Shown piece by piece: positions 35,108-43,114 of a DNA stretch of 64,000 bases. Origin of the DNA: Ensifer sp. LC163 (GTDB lineage: Bacteria; Pseudomonadota; Alphaproteobacteria; Rhizobiales; Rhizobiaceae); assembly GCF_001695855.1 (NCBI RefSeq), contig NZ_MBSS01000034.1:62001-126000 (forward strand). The letters are read 5' to 3'. Under the pieces are notes generated by a model. It saw nothing but the letters and a program-made list of their open reading frames with translations. It did no database searches and was not told the DNA's origin. Every line of letters starts with the position of its first letter. The stretch's first letter is position 1. A program made the position numbers and the translations under genes.

Positions 35108-35446
35108 ATGGAACAGTATTCGAGCCCGTTGGACGGAATTTTTCAGGCCCTGGCTGACCCCACGCGCCGCGCCGTGTTGGCAAGGCTCGGCAGCGGCCCT
35201 GCCAGCATCAGCGATCTGGCGAAGCCGTTCGACATGGCGCTGCCGTCGTTCATGAAACACATCCACTTTCTCGAAGGCAGTGGCCTGATCCGCACGGAGA
35301 AGCAGGGCAGGGTGCGCACATGCACCATCGAGAAAGCGCAGTTTGCCGCCATCGAAGCGTGGATGTCGGCGCAGCGCGCGCTTTGGGAAGGCCGCACGGA
35401 TCGGCTGGAGCAATTCGTGACATCCGCTGAGAACAAGGAGAAATGA
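35108..35446 (+). CDS. ArsR family transcriptional regulator (SRPBCC-linked type)
   Basis: The 112-residue protein is a winged helix-turn-helix of the ArsR type: DGIFQALADPTRRAVLARLG, then ISDLAKPFDMALPSFMKHIH as recognition region, and GSGLIRTEKQGRVRTCTI as wing. It lacks the cysteine clusters of metal-sensing ArsR proteins. It belongs to the group found upstream of AHSA1/SRPBCC proteins. It starts the three-gene operon and has a perfect palindrome at its start. The effector is unknown. Confidence 0.88.
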   Translation: MEQYSSPLDGIFQALADPTRRAVLARLGSGPASISDLAKPFDMALPSFMKHIHFLEGSGLIRTEKQGRVRTCTIEKAQFAAIEAWMSAQRALWEGRTDRLEQFVTSAENKEK

Positions 35447-35447
35447 C

Positions 35448-35927
35448 ATGATCCGATCTCCCGATCCCGATCTCGACCTGACGATATCGCGCCTGATCAA
35501 GGCGCCGCGCTCGGTGATCTGGAATGCCTGGACCGATCCTGGCAGCTTCGAGCAATGGTGGGTTCCGGCGCCGGCCAGATGCAAGGTGGTCGAGATGGAT
35601 GTGCGGCCGGGCGGTGCCTTTGTCACCCGGATCAGCGAAGGCGGCGGCGCGTTCACGCCGCATCTGGACGCGTGCTTCCTGGCGGTCGACGACCTCCAGC
35701 GCATTGTCTTCACCAATTCGCTGGTGGCGGGATGGCGCCCGGCCGAAAACCCTTTCATGACGGCGGTCATCACGCTCCAGGATCATCCTGACGGCACGGA
35801 CTATGCCGCCCACGTCATGCACAAGAGCAATGCCGACCGAAACATGCACGAGGAGATGGGTTTCCACGATGGCTGGGGCACGGTCATCGAGCAGCTCGCC
35901 CGGCTCGTGGAGGGCAGAACCCAGTAG
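35448..35927 (+). CDS. SRPBCC / AHSA1-like domain protein
   Basis: The 159-residue protein is an activator-of-Hsp90-ATPase-like START-fold protein. The diagnostic start is ISRLIKAPRSVIWNAWTDPGSFEQWW, followed by a cup-shaped beta-sheet and a final long helix (HDGWGTVIEQLARLVE). The cavity probably binds a small hydrophobic ligand. The gene begins one base after the ArsR stop, so the two are certainly cotranscribed. ArsR-AHSA1 pairs are widespread; their physiological role is not established. Confidence 0.9.
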   Translation: MIRSPDPDLDLTISRLIKAPRSVIWNAWTDPGSFEQWWVPAPARCKVVEMDVRPGGAFVTRISEGGGAFTPHLDACFLAVDDLQRIVFTNSLVAGWRPAENPFMTAVITLQDHPDGTDYAAHVMHKSNADRNMHEEMGFHDGWGTVIEQLARLVEGRTQ

Positions 35928-35940
35928 AGGAGGCGCGGGC

Positions 35941-36564
35941 ATGCGCAAGATTGTCCTGCAGATGATGACGACGCTCAACGGGCGCCTCGACGATCCGCTG
36001 GCCTGGATCGGCAGCGTCGGCGACGACCAGTACCAGGCGATCGATCGGCTCTACGCCACCTATGACACCGTGCTCGTCGGGCGCGTGACCTACGAGGAAA
36101 TGGCATCCTATTGGCCGGGCGCCCTGTCCGAGGACGTCGGAACCGAAACCAACCGCAAGATGGCCCGCCGGATGAACGACTACCGCAAGCTGGTCTTTAC
36201 GCGCTCAGGGTCTCAGAAGCTGACCGAATGGAACAATGTCGAGCGGGTCGTCGTTGCCGATGACGAAGCGCTGGCCGCCTATCTCCTTGAGCTGAAAGCG
36301 CGGCCGGGCGGTGATATTCACCTCTCCGGCGGCGCCAGCCTCGCCCAGACTGTTATCGGACTTGGTCTCGTGGATGCGTTCCACTTCTTCGTCTATCCCG
36401 TCGCGTCCCCCGGTGCCACCTGGTTCGGTGCGCTTCCAAACAGGTATGATCTGCGGTTGATGGGCGCGGAAACCTATGACAACGGCGTCGTCGGCTTGCA
36501 CTACGAACCGCTCGAACGCGAGAACGCGGAGCGGGCAGGCAGCTTTTCCAAGCTGCTCGTCTAA
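35941..36564 (+). CDS. RibD C-terminal / dihydrofolate-reductase-like protein
   Basis: The 207-residue protein matches the RibD_C domain family (COG0262). It begins RKIVLQMMTTLNGRLDDPLAWIG, with the pyrimidine-binding pattern of bacterial DHFR-like reductases. It also has DTVLVGRVTYEEMASYWP, and GGDIHLSGGASLAQTVI for NADPH binding. It is not the housekeeping RibD, lacking the deaminase half. It is third in the ArsR-SRPBCC operon, 13 bases after the previous gene, and is often found with such genes. Substrate unknown. Confidence 0.88.
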   Translation: MRKIVLQMMTTLNGRLDDPLAWIGSVGDDQYQAIDRLYATYDTVLVGRVTYEEMASYWPGALSEDVGTETNRKMARRMNDYRKLVFTRSGSQKLTEWNNVERVVVADDEALAAYLLELKARPGGDIHLSGGASLAQTVIGLGLVDAFHFFVYPVASPGATWFGALPNRYDLRLMGAETYDNGVVGLHYEPLERENAERAGSFSKLLV

Positions 36565-36640
36565 CCACCTGCCTAACCGCCTGCCTAACCATGGGAGCCG
36601 CCACGCGCCGGCCGCCGCCGGAGCGGCGGTTGATCGGATG

Positions 36641-37570
36641 TCAACCGCCGTGCTCCAGCGCCGCCTTCAGTCGGTCGTAGGTCGGAGCAAGCGCGCGCAG
36701 GGCGTCGGCCGCAGCCGCATCCTTGCGCACGACCAGCGGATGCTGCATCGCGCCGATCAGCCGTGCCTGTTCGTCGGCGAGGCGGGCCGCCTCCTTGTAC
36801 CCCACCCGTGCGAGGCAGGCGGCCGCATCGGCTGCCCGTCTGGCGCCGACACGGACGGCGAAGTGGATCAGGTGCGCGCGCAGTCCCTTGTCGCAACCGG
36901 TCTCGATGCGTGCGGCAAGCGTTTCGGCGGCTTCGGCATTGCCGAGGCTCCCAGGAGGGACGGGCAGGTCCGTCTCCATCGACAACCAATGAATGGCCGC
37001 CGGGATCGATGCCCGTATCGTCTCGATCTCCGACATCTCGGCGACACGGACAAAGTCGGTCCGCATGGTATAGGCATCACCATAGCTCAGCGTGTCGGCG
37101 CGCCAGGCGGCCATGAAGTTGGCGATCGGCAGGCGCGCATAGGGGTAGCCCTGCGGGTCGTGCATCAGCACGCTGTCCTCGTCCATGTCGAGCACCACGA
37201 CATAGTGGTCGGCATCGATCGGTCCGCTCATGCCCGGCTGATGCCGGAGATGCCCCATCTCCACGGGACCGATCCAGACCGGCCCGTCCTTGAGGCTTGA
37301 GCGCAGGCGGGAAAGCGCGTCGTCCGCATCGCCGCCCTTGCTGACTGTCGACGTCCAGCCGAGCGCCGCAAGGGCGCCGTCGAATCCGGCTTCCGGATCC
37401 CAGCCATAGGGATCGAAGAACGGCAGGGTGCCGCCAATCAGCTGCATGCCGAACGGGCTGCCGGTGGCAAATTCGATCACCGCGGTGGAGGGCGCCTGCG
37501 CGCCGAACATCATGGCAAACGAGTTGGCGTAGCAATAGGGGCCGGAGCCCGTATAGGCGAAATGCATCAT
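36641..37570 (-). CDS. C39-like / BtrH N-terminal domain protein
   Basis: The 309-residue protein begins with a papain-like C39/BtrH fold. Candidate catalytic residues are Cys13 in GPYCYANSF, His122 in DADHYVVVLD and Asp138 in LMHDPQGYPY. The last ~110 residues form a helical region. BtrH-type proteins transfer acyl groups, while C39 enzymes cleave peptides; which applies cannot be read here. The gene follows the MerR regulator by 34 bases on the same strand, so it is probably its target or partner. Confidence 0.7.
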   Translation of the reverse strand: MMHFAYTGSGPYCYANSFAMMFGAQAPSTAVIEFATGSPFGMQLIGGTLPFFDPYGWDPEAGFDGALAALGWTSTVSKGGDADDALSRLRSSLKDGPVWIGPVEMGHLRHQPGMSGPIDADHYVVVLDMDEDSVLMHDPQGYPYARLPIANFMAAWRADTLSYGDAYTMRTDFVRVAEMSEIETIRASIPAAIHWLSMETDLPVPPGSLGNAEAAETLAARIETGCDKGLRAHLIHFAVRVGARRAADAAACLARVGYKEAARLADEQARLIGAMQHPLVVRKDAAAADALRALAPTYDRLKAALEHGG

Positions 37571-37604
37571 GATCGTCTGTCCTGTTAGATTATGGGTAGC
37601 TGAT

Positions 37605-38408
37605 CTAGCTTATGGGGTAGGCGACATCGAAGGAGGCGCCGTGGCTGCCGGGGTAGATTTCGTAGGGGCTGCCGACGCAATGGATGTCGCTTCGCGCGTC
37701 CAGCCAGGTTTCGATGGCGTCGTAGATGCGCAAGATCAGCGGGAAGTTCTGGCAGGCGGCCGGCACGGGTAGAAAAACCTCGCGCCGTGCGGGCTGAAGG
37801 CGGATGCGCAGATCATCGACCGGCTCGATGCTGCCTTCATAGACAATGGCGACTTCCACCAGTCCCTCGCTGTCGCGGCTGACGGTCTCGTGGAAATGCA
37901 CGGTCATTGCGCCGTCGCCGGCGATCCCGCAGCGGCGGAGGTGACCGCGGATATCCGCCTCGGCGCTCGCCATGAATGGATCGAGCGCTTCGATATCGAG
38001 CTGCCGCTGGCAGGTGATCAGCTTGCAGGCTTTAACCTCGCGTATGGCAATTTTCGAGATCAGCTCAGTATCACGACCGTCGGTCTGCCGCGCGATCGCC
38101 TCCACCAGCTCTGTCTGCTCGGTCAGCCGCTCGCATTGGGCGTCGAGCCAGGATCGCAATTCGACAAGGCGGCTCTCTGCATCGAGCTCTACCAGTTGGG
38201 CGACCCGCGCCACCGGAAGTCCGAGGCGTCGCAGCCGCGCGATCATCCGTGCCCAGGCGGCCTGCTCCGGCGCATAGTAGCGATAGCCCGTCGCCGGATC
38301 GATATAGGCAGGCACCAGCAGGCCCTGTTCGGCGTAAAGTCGCAGCGCCTTCGGAGATAGTCGCGTGGCCGCGCCGAAACGGCCGGCAAGAAGATAAGAA
38401 TCACTCAT
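37605..38408 (-). CDS. MerR family regulator with GyrI-like effector domain
   Basis: The 267-residue regulator has the MerR DNA-binding domain at residues 5-75 (AGRFGAATRLSPKALRLYAEQGL, then YIDPATGYRYYAPEQ and the helix of the dimer interface). A C-terminal GyrI/BmrR-like ligand-binding domain begins near residue 120. This plan fits multidrug-sensing activators such as BmrR. ATG 38408 is chosen as the family starts with a few residues before the helix. It leads an operon with the C39-like gene and is divergent in arrangement to no drug pump, although a FloR-like exporter lies upstream on the same strand. Confidence 0.9.
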   Translation of the reverse strand: MSDSYLLAGRFGAATRLSPKALRLYAEQGLLVPAYIDPATGYRYYAPEQAAWARMIARLRRLGLPVARVAQLVELDAESRLVELRSWLDAQCERLTEQTELVEAIARQTDGRDTELISKIAIREVKACKLITCQRQLDIEALDPFMASAEADIRGHLRRCGIAGDGAMTVHFHETVSRDSEGLVEVAIVYEGSIEPVDDLRIRLQPARREVFLPVPAACQNFPLILRIYDAIETWLDARSDIHCVGSPYEIYPGSHGASFDVAYPIS

Positions 38409-38415
38409 GGCAGGG

Positions 38416-38446
38416 ACTGTGGGGCTTGCCCCTGGGGCGAGGTCAA
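38416..38446 (-). promoter_or_regulatory. MerR-type promoter/operator in front of the MerR gene
   Basis: TTGACC (38446-38441) and CACAGT (38421-38416) are separated by 19 bases, the stretched spacing of MerR-activated promoters. Between them lies the imperfect palindrome CTTGCCCC-T-GGGGCGAG (38425-38441). The predicted start is close to 38409, so the mRNA may be leaderless. Confidence 0.5.
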
Positions 38447-38513
38447 GGGGTAATCGCCGCTGCTGCGCTTGGCTCACATACGCCTTCCTGCCGGTCGCGC
38501 TGCCTGCGAAGTG

Positions 38514-38556
38514 CTACAGCGATCTTTGCGCGTCTGATAAGACGCGCGGCGCTGTA
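38514..38556 (+). repeat. isolated P2 module of the composite repeat
   Basis: CTACAGCG/CGCTGTAG outer arms and GCGCGTC/GACGCGC inner arms are preserved, but P1 is absent. It sits between the exporter gene and the MerR gene, six bases from the exporter stop, where it could act as a transcript end hairpin. Confidence 0.8.
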
Positions 38557-38561
38557 GCGGA

Positions 38562-39764
38562 TCAGGCTTCTGCCCCGCGCCGCCTCGTCAGCAGAGCGAG
38601 GGCGGTCAGCGTAGTGATGGCCGTAGCCGATGAGTAGCCGGCTAATGGCCAGACGGTGTCGCCTCCGAGGAAGACGACCGCCAGCGTGCCGAGCACCCCG
38701 ACAATCAGGCTCTGAATGCAGAAGTAGAGGGCAACGGCGGTTCCCGCCGCGTGGCCGAAGGTCTGGAGGGCTCCATTGGCGGTGACAGAGCCGGTGAAGA
38801 CGATGCCGATGGCGATGACCCACATCGGCAGGACGAAGGTCCGGAATGACGGTGCGGCCGTGCTTTGGCAAACGGCGAGGAGCAACGCGCCAAGGATGAG
38901 CAGCGCCATCCCGCGGGTAAGGCTGCCGGCGATGCCCCAGAGCGTTACGAAGCGCTTGGCGAAGCGGGTCGTGAGGATCATCATCACCGCCACTGTCGCA
39001 AAGACCAGGCTGAAGCCGAGTTCCGAATAGCCCGCCCGATCGATCAGCACGCGCGGCGCCGTCGAGAAAAACACGAAGAACGAGCCCATCGCAGCACTGA
39101 AGCCGAGCGTGTAGGTCCAGAACGCCTCGTTCCGCAGGATCGGTGCAAAGGATCCTCTCTGGCCTTCGGCGTCGAGTGGCCGCGTTTCCCGCCATCTCGG
39201 CATCGCGTTCGCCGTGGCGGCGACTGCCAGGACGCCAAGCGTGACGAAGATCGCTCTCCATCCAAAATGGCCGGCAAGCAGCGCGCCGCCGATCGGTCCG
39301 AGGGCCGGGACGAAGGCGAGCATGGCACTGAAGAGGCCGTAGATGGTCGCGCCTTCGGGCCGTTCCGCATAGACGTCGCGAACCGTGGCAAAGGTCGCGA
39401 CAAGGGCTGCCGATGCGCCGAGCGCCTGCAGGAGCCGAAGGGCGAGGAAGGCCGGAGCCGACGCGGTGGCGGCCATGAAAAGCGATGCGGCCGTAAACAG
39501 CAGCGCACCGCCGATGAGCACCGGACGCCGTCCGATGCGATCGGAAACCGGTCCGAAGGCGATCTGACCGAGGCCGAGGATGACCATGTATAGGCTTAAC
39601 GTCAGCTGGATGATCGCCGGCGTCGTGGCAAGAATGCCGGGCATGTCAGGCACGACGGGCAGATAGATGTCCATCGCCAGCGAGGCGAGGATGTCGAACG
39701 GGGCCATCAGCAAAAGTGCTGCCGGCACCGAATGCTTCCAGGTTGGTGATCTATGATTGGGCAC
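38562..39764 (-). CDS. MFS drug exporter of the CmlA/FloR chloramphenicol group
   Basis: The roughly 400-residue protein has 12 membrane helices. It shows distinctive CmlA/FloR features rather than generic Bcr/CflA ones: APFDILASLAMDIYLPVVPD in helix 1, FGPVSDRIGRRPVLIGGALL, ATFATVRDVYAERPEG, AAMGSFFVFFSTAPRVLIDR and LGFSLVFATVAVMMILTTRF. Members confer chloramphenicol or florfenicol export. No ATG precedes the first helix; starts are GTG 39764 or TTG 39782, both without a good ribosome site. GTG is chosen to match family length. No resistance-island markers surround it, so it looks chromosomal. Confidence 0.82.
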   Translation of the reverse strand: MPNHRSPTWKHSVPAALLLMAPFDILASLAMDIYLPVVPDMPGILATTPAIIQLTLSLYMVILGLGQIAFGPVSDRIGRRPVLIGGALLFTAASLFMAATASAPAFLALRLLQALGASAALVATFATVRDVYAERPEGATIYGLFSAMLAFVPALGPIGGALLAGHFGWRAIFVTLGVLAVAATANAMPRWRETRPLDAEGQRGSFAPILRNEAFWTYTLGFSAAMGSFFVFFSTAPRVLIDRAGYSELGFSLVFATVAVMMILTTRFAKRFVTLWGIAGSLTRGMALLILGALLLAVCQSTAAPSFRTFVLPMWVIAIGIVFTGSVTANGALQTFGHAAGTAVALYFCIQSLIVGVLGTLAVVFLGGDTVWPLAGYSSATAITTLTALALLTRRRGAEA

Positions 39765-39842
39765 GATTGAACATCCGCTCAAATGAATGACATTCGGCGG
39801 CGCTCTGCCTTCTTATCGGTGGTGTGAAATGACCGGACAGAC

Positions 39843-39870
39843 GCCGCAACAACGATCGGGTTGTTGCGGC
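39843..39870. terminator. hairpin between exporter and BON genes
   Basis: GCCGCAACAA and TTGTTGCGGC form a perfect ten-pair stem with an eight-base loop. There is no T-run on either side beyond two bases. It could be a weak terminator for the BON gene transcript, whose stop is 160 bases away. Confidence 0.35.
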
Positions 39871-40030
39871 TTATCTCGCTGCTGACTTGGTCGTCCCCAT
39901 TCCGGTCTCCATGGAAAACTCAAGGCGCTGTGGTTGGCGCCGTGTCCATTTACCAGTCCAAGCAGCGGACGACAACCGACTACGGCCAGTCCGTGACGAT
40001 CGACAGCGGAGCCATCTTTGCTCATGAGAG

Positions 40031-40303
40031 CTATGATTGCTGGCCCGGCTTCACCGTCAGGCGGTTCTCGACGCTGGTAACGCCGATCACCGATCTTGCC
40101 GCGTCGCCGGCGCAAGCCACGTCGGAATCGCTCAGGACATGGCCTGACAGCACGACCATTTCGCCGAGCGCCATCACCGAAATATCGGTGGTGTCGACGA
40201 AGGTGGCATAACGGATGAAGCGCAGAACCTTGCCCGCCAGATCGTCATCCTTCAGATGAGGATCGTCGTCCTGATGGGAGTAGATGGGCTTCTCTGTTGG
40301 CAT
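40031..40303 (-). CDS. BON domain protein, 90 residues
   Basis: The protein has one BON domain from about residue 22 (DLAGKVLRFIRYATFVDTTD, then ALGEMVVLSGHVLSDSDVAC and VENRLTV). BON domains bind phospholipids or act in envelope stress proteins such as OsmY. There is no signal peptide, so this member is predicted cytoplasmic or membrane-associated from inside. ATG 40303 is the only sensible start. It is monocistronic. Confidence 0.8.
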   Translation of the reverse strand: MPTEKPIYSHQDDDPHLKDDDLAGKVLRFIRYATFVDTTDISVMALGEMVVLSGHVLSDSDVACAGDAARSVIGVTSVENRLTVKPGQQS

Positions 40304-40465
40304 CGTCGTTTTCCCGGTCCTGTTCGGGAACGCCCCGCGCAGTGGAATGTTCCGGTCTTTTTGCCTTTGGCTGCCGTTTCGCCAAGGGCGTGCGACTGGT
40401 CTTGCAACCTTGCGGCGGTCGCCGGAACGGGGCTATTCCTATCGGACCGATCCCAAGGCTGACGC

Positions 40466-41410
40466 ATGTCCGATATCTTCCTGAACGTTCTGCCCATCTT
40501 CATCCTGATCCTGACCGGCTGGCTGATCGTCAGGCTCGGCTACCTGAAACCCACCGTCGGCGAAGGGCTCGGCGATTTCGTTTTCCGCGTCGCGGTGCCG
40601 GTTCTTCTGTTTCGCACGATCGCCGAGGCGGATTTTCGCGATGGCTCGCCCTGGCCGCTTTGGGTCGCCTACTTTTCCGGCGTCGCCGTCACCTGGACTA
40701 TCGGCCATCTGGTGGCGACGCTCGCCTTCGGCCGCGATGCGCGCATGGGGGTGCTGGCCGGTGTTTCCTCGGCCTTCGCCAACACGGTCTTTATCGGCCT
40801 GCCGCTCGTGTCACGCATCGTCGGCGAGGAAGGGATCGTGGCGCTGTCGATCCTGCTGTCCGTCCATCTGCCGGTGATGATGATCTCCGGCACGGTGCTG
40901 ATGGAGCGCGCCGAGCGCAAGGTCAGCGGCAGGCCGGGGCAAAGCCCGCTGAAGCTTTTGGCTGGCGTTGCCCGCAACCTGCTGCGCAATCCGCTGGTCA
41001 TCGGCCTTGCCTTCGGCGCTGGCTTCCATCTGCTCGGTCAGCCGCTCGGTGGGCCGGTCAAGAGTGTTATCGATCAGCTTGCCGCCACCGCCGCGCCGGC
41101 CGCGCTGGTCTCGATCGGCATGGCACTCGACAAATACGGCCTTGCCGGCAATCTCGGACTGGCCACGGTGACGAGCCTGCTGAAGCTTGTGGTTCTGCCG
41201 GGTGTCGTCTTTGCCGCCTGCCATCTGCTCGGCCTCAACGACAACTGGACGACCGCGCTCGTGCTGACCGCGGCGGTGCCGACCGGCGTCAACGCATGGC
41301 TGATCGCCAATCACTTCAACGTCGGCCATGCGCTGGCATCCTCGACCATTACACTGACGACGGCGCTTGGCGTCGTCAGCGTTTCGGTCTGGGCTTACCT
41401 CCTGATGTAA
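40466..41410 (+). CDS. AEC family transporter (auxin efflux carrier type)
   Basis: The 314-residue protein has ten predicted helices in two inverted repeats of the bile/arsenite/riboflavin and AEC fold. It begins FLNVLPIFILILTGWLIVRLGYLKP, typical of bacterial AEC carriers, and the second half contains PAALVSIGMALDKYGL and AAVPTGVNAWLIANHFNVGH with its conserved crossover asparagine. Family members carry malonate, malate or other organic acids; the plant auxin name is historical. It is monocistronic with a terminator shared with cycM. Confidence 0.9.
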   Translation: MSDIFLNVLPIFILILTGWLIVRLGYLKPTVGEGLGDFVFRVAVPVLLFRTIAEADFRDGSPWPLWVAYFSGVAVTWTIGHLVATLAFGRDARMGVLAGVSSAFANTVFIGLPLVSRIVGEEGIVALSILLSVHLPVMMISGTVLMERAERKVSGRPGQSPLKLLAGVARNLLRNPLVIGLAFGAGFHLLGQPLGGPVKSVIDQLAATAAPAALVSIGMALDKYGLAGNLGLATVTSLLKLVVLPGVVFAACHLLGLNDNWTTALVLTAAVPTGVNAWLIANHFNVGHALASSTITLTTALGVVSVSVWAYLLM

Positions 41411-41451
41411 ATCAGCCTGATCTGAACGAGCCTGGCCTGGTTCCAGACAGC

Positions 41452-41478
41452 AAAAAGCCCGGCGCACTGGCCGGGCTT
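41452..41478 (-). terminator. terminator of cycM
   Basis: AAGCCCGGC and GCCGGGCTT form a nine-pair stem with a six-base loop, followed on the minus strand by TTTTTGC. It lies 31 bases beyond the cycM stop and may also stop plus-strand reading from the AEC gene. Confidence 0.75.
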
Positions 41479-41508
41479 CTCGAAATCAGATCGTTGAAAC
41501 GCTTGGGC

Positions 41509-42189
41509 TTAATGAGCCGGCGCGGGCTGACCTTCCGGAGCAGCCTGGCCTTCGGCCGGCTTGGCTTCCGTTGCCGGCGCTTCGGCCGGCTTCTCGGCGG
41601 CACCTTCGGTCGCGGCAGCCGGCGCGGCTTCTGCAGCCGCTGCATCCGGGAGAGCGGCCGGAGCATCGGCCTGTTCGCGGAGATATGCGATCAGGTTGGC
41701 GCGTTCGTCAGGCTTCTTGACGCCGGCAAAGCCCATCGCGGTACCCGGGACGTGCTTCTTCGGCGCTTCGATGAAGAAGCTGAGGTGGTCGTAGTCCCAA
41801 ACGACCTTGCCGCCTTCGGAGAAGGTCTTCATGCCAGCCGAGTAGCTGAAGCCTTCATGCGAGGCGATCGGGCGGTTGACGAGACTCCAGAGGTTGGGGC
41901 CGACCTTGTTGGCCCCTCCCTTATCCACGGTGTGACAGCTTGCGCATTTCTTGAACACGGTTTGGCCGGCTGCGGCGTCTGCCTTGAGGAGCAGGGGCTT
42001 GATGTCGACTTCAGCCGCTTCCTGGGCGCCGCCGCCAGCTTCGGACGTGCCTTCTTCGGCGACGATCGCGAAGCCTTCCTTCTCGGGAGCCTCGGAATGG
42101 AAAATGCCTTCCGACGCAATGGATACGGACATCAGAACGAAAACCGTACCCAGAAAGGCACCCACGCCCATGTTCACATATGAGTTCAT
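41509..42189 (-). CDS. cycM: membrane-anchored cytochrome c
   Basis: The 226-residue protein has an uncleaved N-terminal anchor ([21 protein letters not shown]) and a class I cytochrome c domain with heme motif CASCH at about residue 90. The axial methionine is probably in [10 protein letters not shown]. It resembles CycM/cytochrome c552, which carries electrons from the bc1 complex to the aa3 oxidase. The last ~60 residues are low-complexity Ala/Pro/Glu, longer than I would expect for the family. ATG 42189 follows a purine-rich GGGAGC. It diverges from kdsB. Confidence 0.92.
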   Translation of the reverse strand: MNSYVNMGVGAFLGTVFVLMSVSIASEGIFHSEAPEKEGFAIVAEEGTSEAGGGAQEAAEVDIKPLLLKADAAAGQTVFKKCASCHTVDKGGANKVGPNLWSLVNRPIASHEGFSYSAGMKTFSEGGKVVWDYDHLSFFIEAPKKHVPGTAMGFAGVKKPDERANLIAYLREQADAPAALPDAAAAEAAPAAATEGAAEKPAEAPATEAKPAEGQAAPEGQPAPAH

Positions 42190-42345
42190 CTGCAAACGCT
42201 CCCTTTGCCACCGGCGTAAACAAAAACCCGGCCCATCTTGAAATCGCGCGGAACCTATGTCTTTTGGCTCTGCGTTGCAACAGAGATTATGGGCCCCTAA
42301 CTGAGACTTTTTGACACTTTGGGCGGGGTTTTTGAAGGCCACATC

Positions 42346-43101
42346 ATGAATCGCGAAAATTCAGGCAAAGCCATCGTGCTCATTCCGGCGCGCATGGCCT
42401 CCACCCGTCTGCCGGGCAAGCCGCTCGCCGACATTTGCGGCCTGCCGATGATCGTCCAGGTTGCCAAGCGTGCGGCGGAAGCCGATGTCGGGCGCGTCGT
42501 CGTGGCCGTCGACGACCAGAGTGTTTTCGATGTCGTTCGCGGCGCCGGTTTCGAGGCGATCATGACGCGGGTCGACCACCAGTCCGGATCCGACCGGATC
42601 TACGAGGCGCTGCTGAAGGCCGATCCGCATGGCGAGGCGGAGTTCGTCATCAACGTGCAGGGCGACCTGCCGACGATCGAGCCCGCACCGATTCGTGCCT
42701 CGCTGAAGCCGCTCGTCGAAAATGCCTCGACCGATATTGCGACCTTGACGGTGGCGATCACCGACGAAGAGGAAAAAAAGAGCCCCAACATCGTCAAGAT
42801 CGTCGGCTCACCGCTGTCGGAGACGCGCCTGCGTGCGCTTTATTTTACGCGCGCGACCGCGCCCTACGGACAGGGGCCGCTCTACCACCACATCGGTCTT
42901 TATGCCTACCGCCGCCCGGCGCTCGAAAAATTCGTCGCTCTGAAGCCGTCGACGCTGGAGAAGCGCGAATCGCTCGAGCAGCTCAGGGCGCTTGAAGCCG
43001 GCATGCGCATCGATGTCGAAATCGTCGATACCGTGCCGCTCGGCGTCGATACGCCGGTCGAGCTGGAAAAAGCCCGCCGCATCCTTTCCGAAAAAGCCTG
43101 A
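42346..43101 (+). CDS. kdsB: CMP-KDO synthetase
   Basis: The 251-residue enzyme (3-deoxy-manno-octulosonate cytidylyltransferase) activates KDO for lipopolysaccharide core assembly. The nucleotide-binding start is [20 protein letters not shown], followed by [11 protein letters not shown], the magnesium-site region [12 protein letters not shown] and [18 protein letters not shown]. All match the family. ATG 42346 is used. The gene is followed after 13 bases by pheA, forming an operon common in rhizobia. Confidence 0.95.
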   Translation: MNRENSGKAIVLIPARMASTRLPGKPLADICGLPMIVQVAKRAAEADVGRVVVAVDDQSVFDVVRGAGFEAIMTRVDHQSGSDRIYEALLKADPHGEAEFVINVQGDLPTIEPAPIRASLKPLVENASTDIATLTVAITDEEEKKSPNIVKIVGSPLSETRLRALYFTRATAPYGQGPLYHHIGLYAYRRPALEKFVALKPSTLEKRESLEQLRALEAGMRIDVEIVDTVPLGVDTPVELEKARRILSEKA

Positions 43102-43114
43102 GAAGGAAGACAGT

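Noticed and set aside
34746-41410. Genomic island integrated at tRNA-Ser
   Set aside because: No integrase, no transposase and no second copy of the tRNA 3' end found by eye. Kept only as a low-interest remark.
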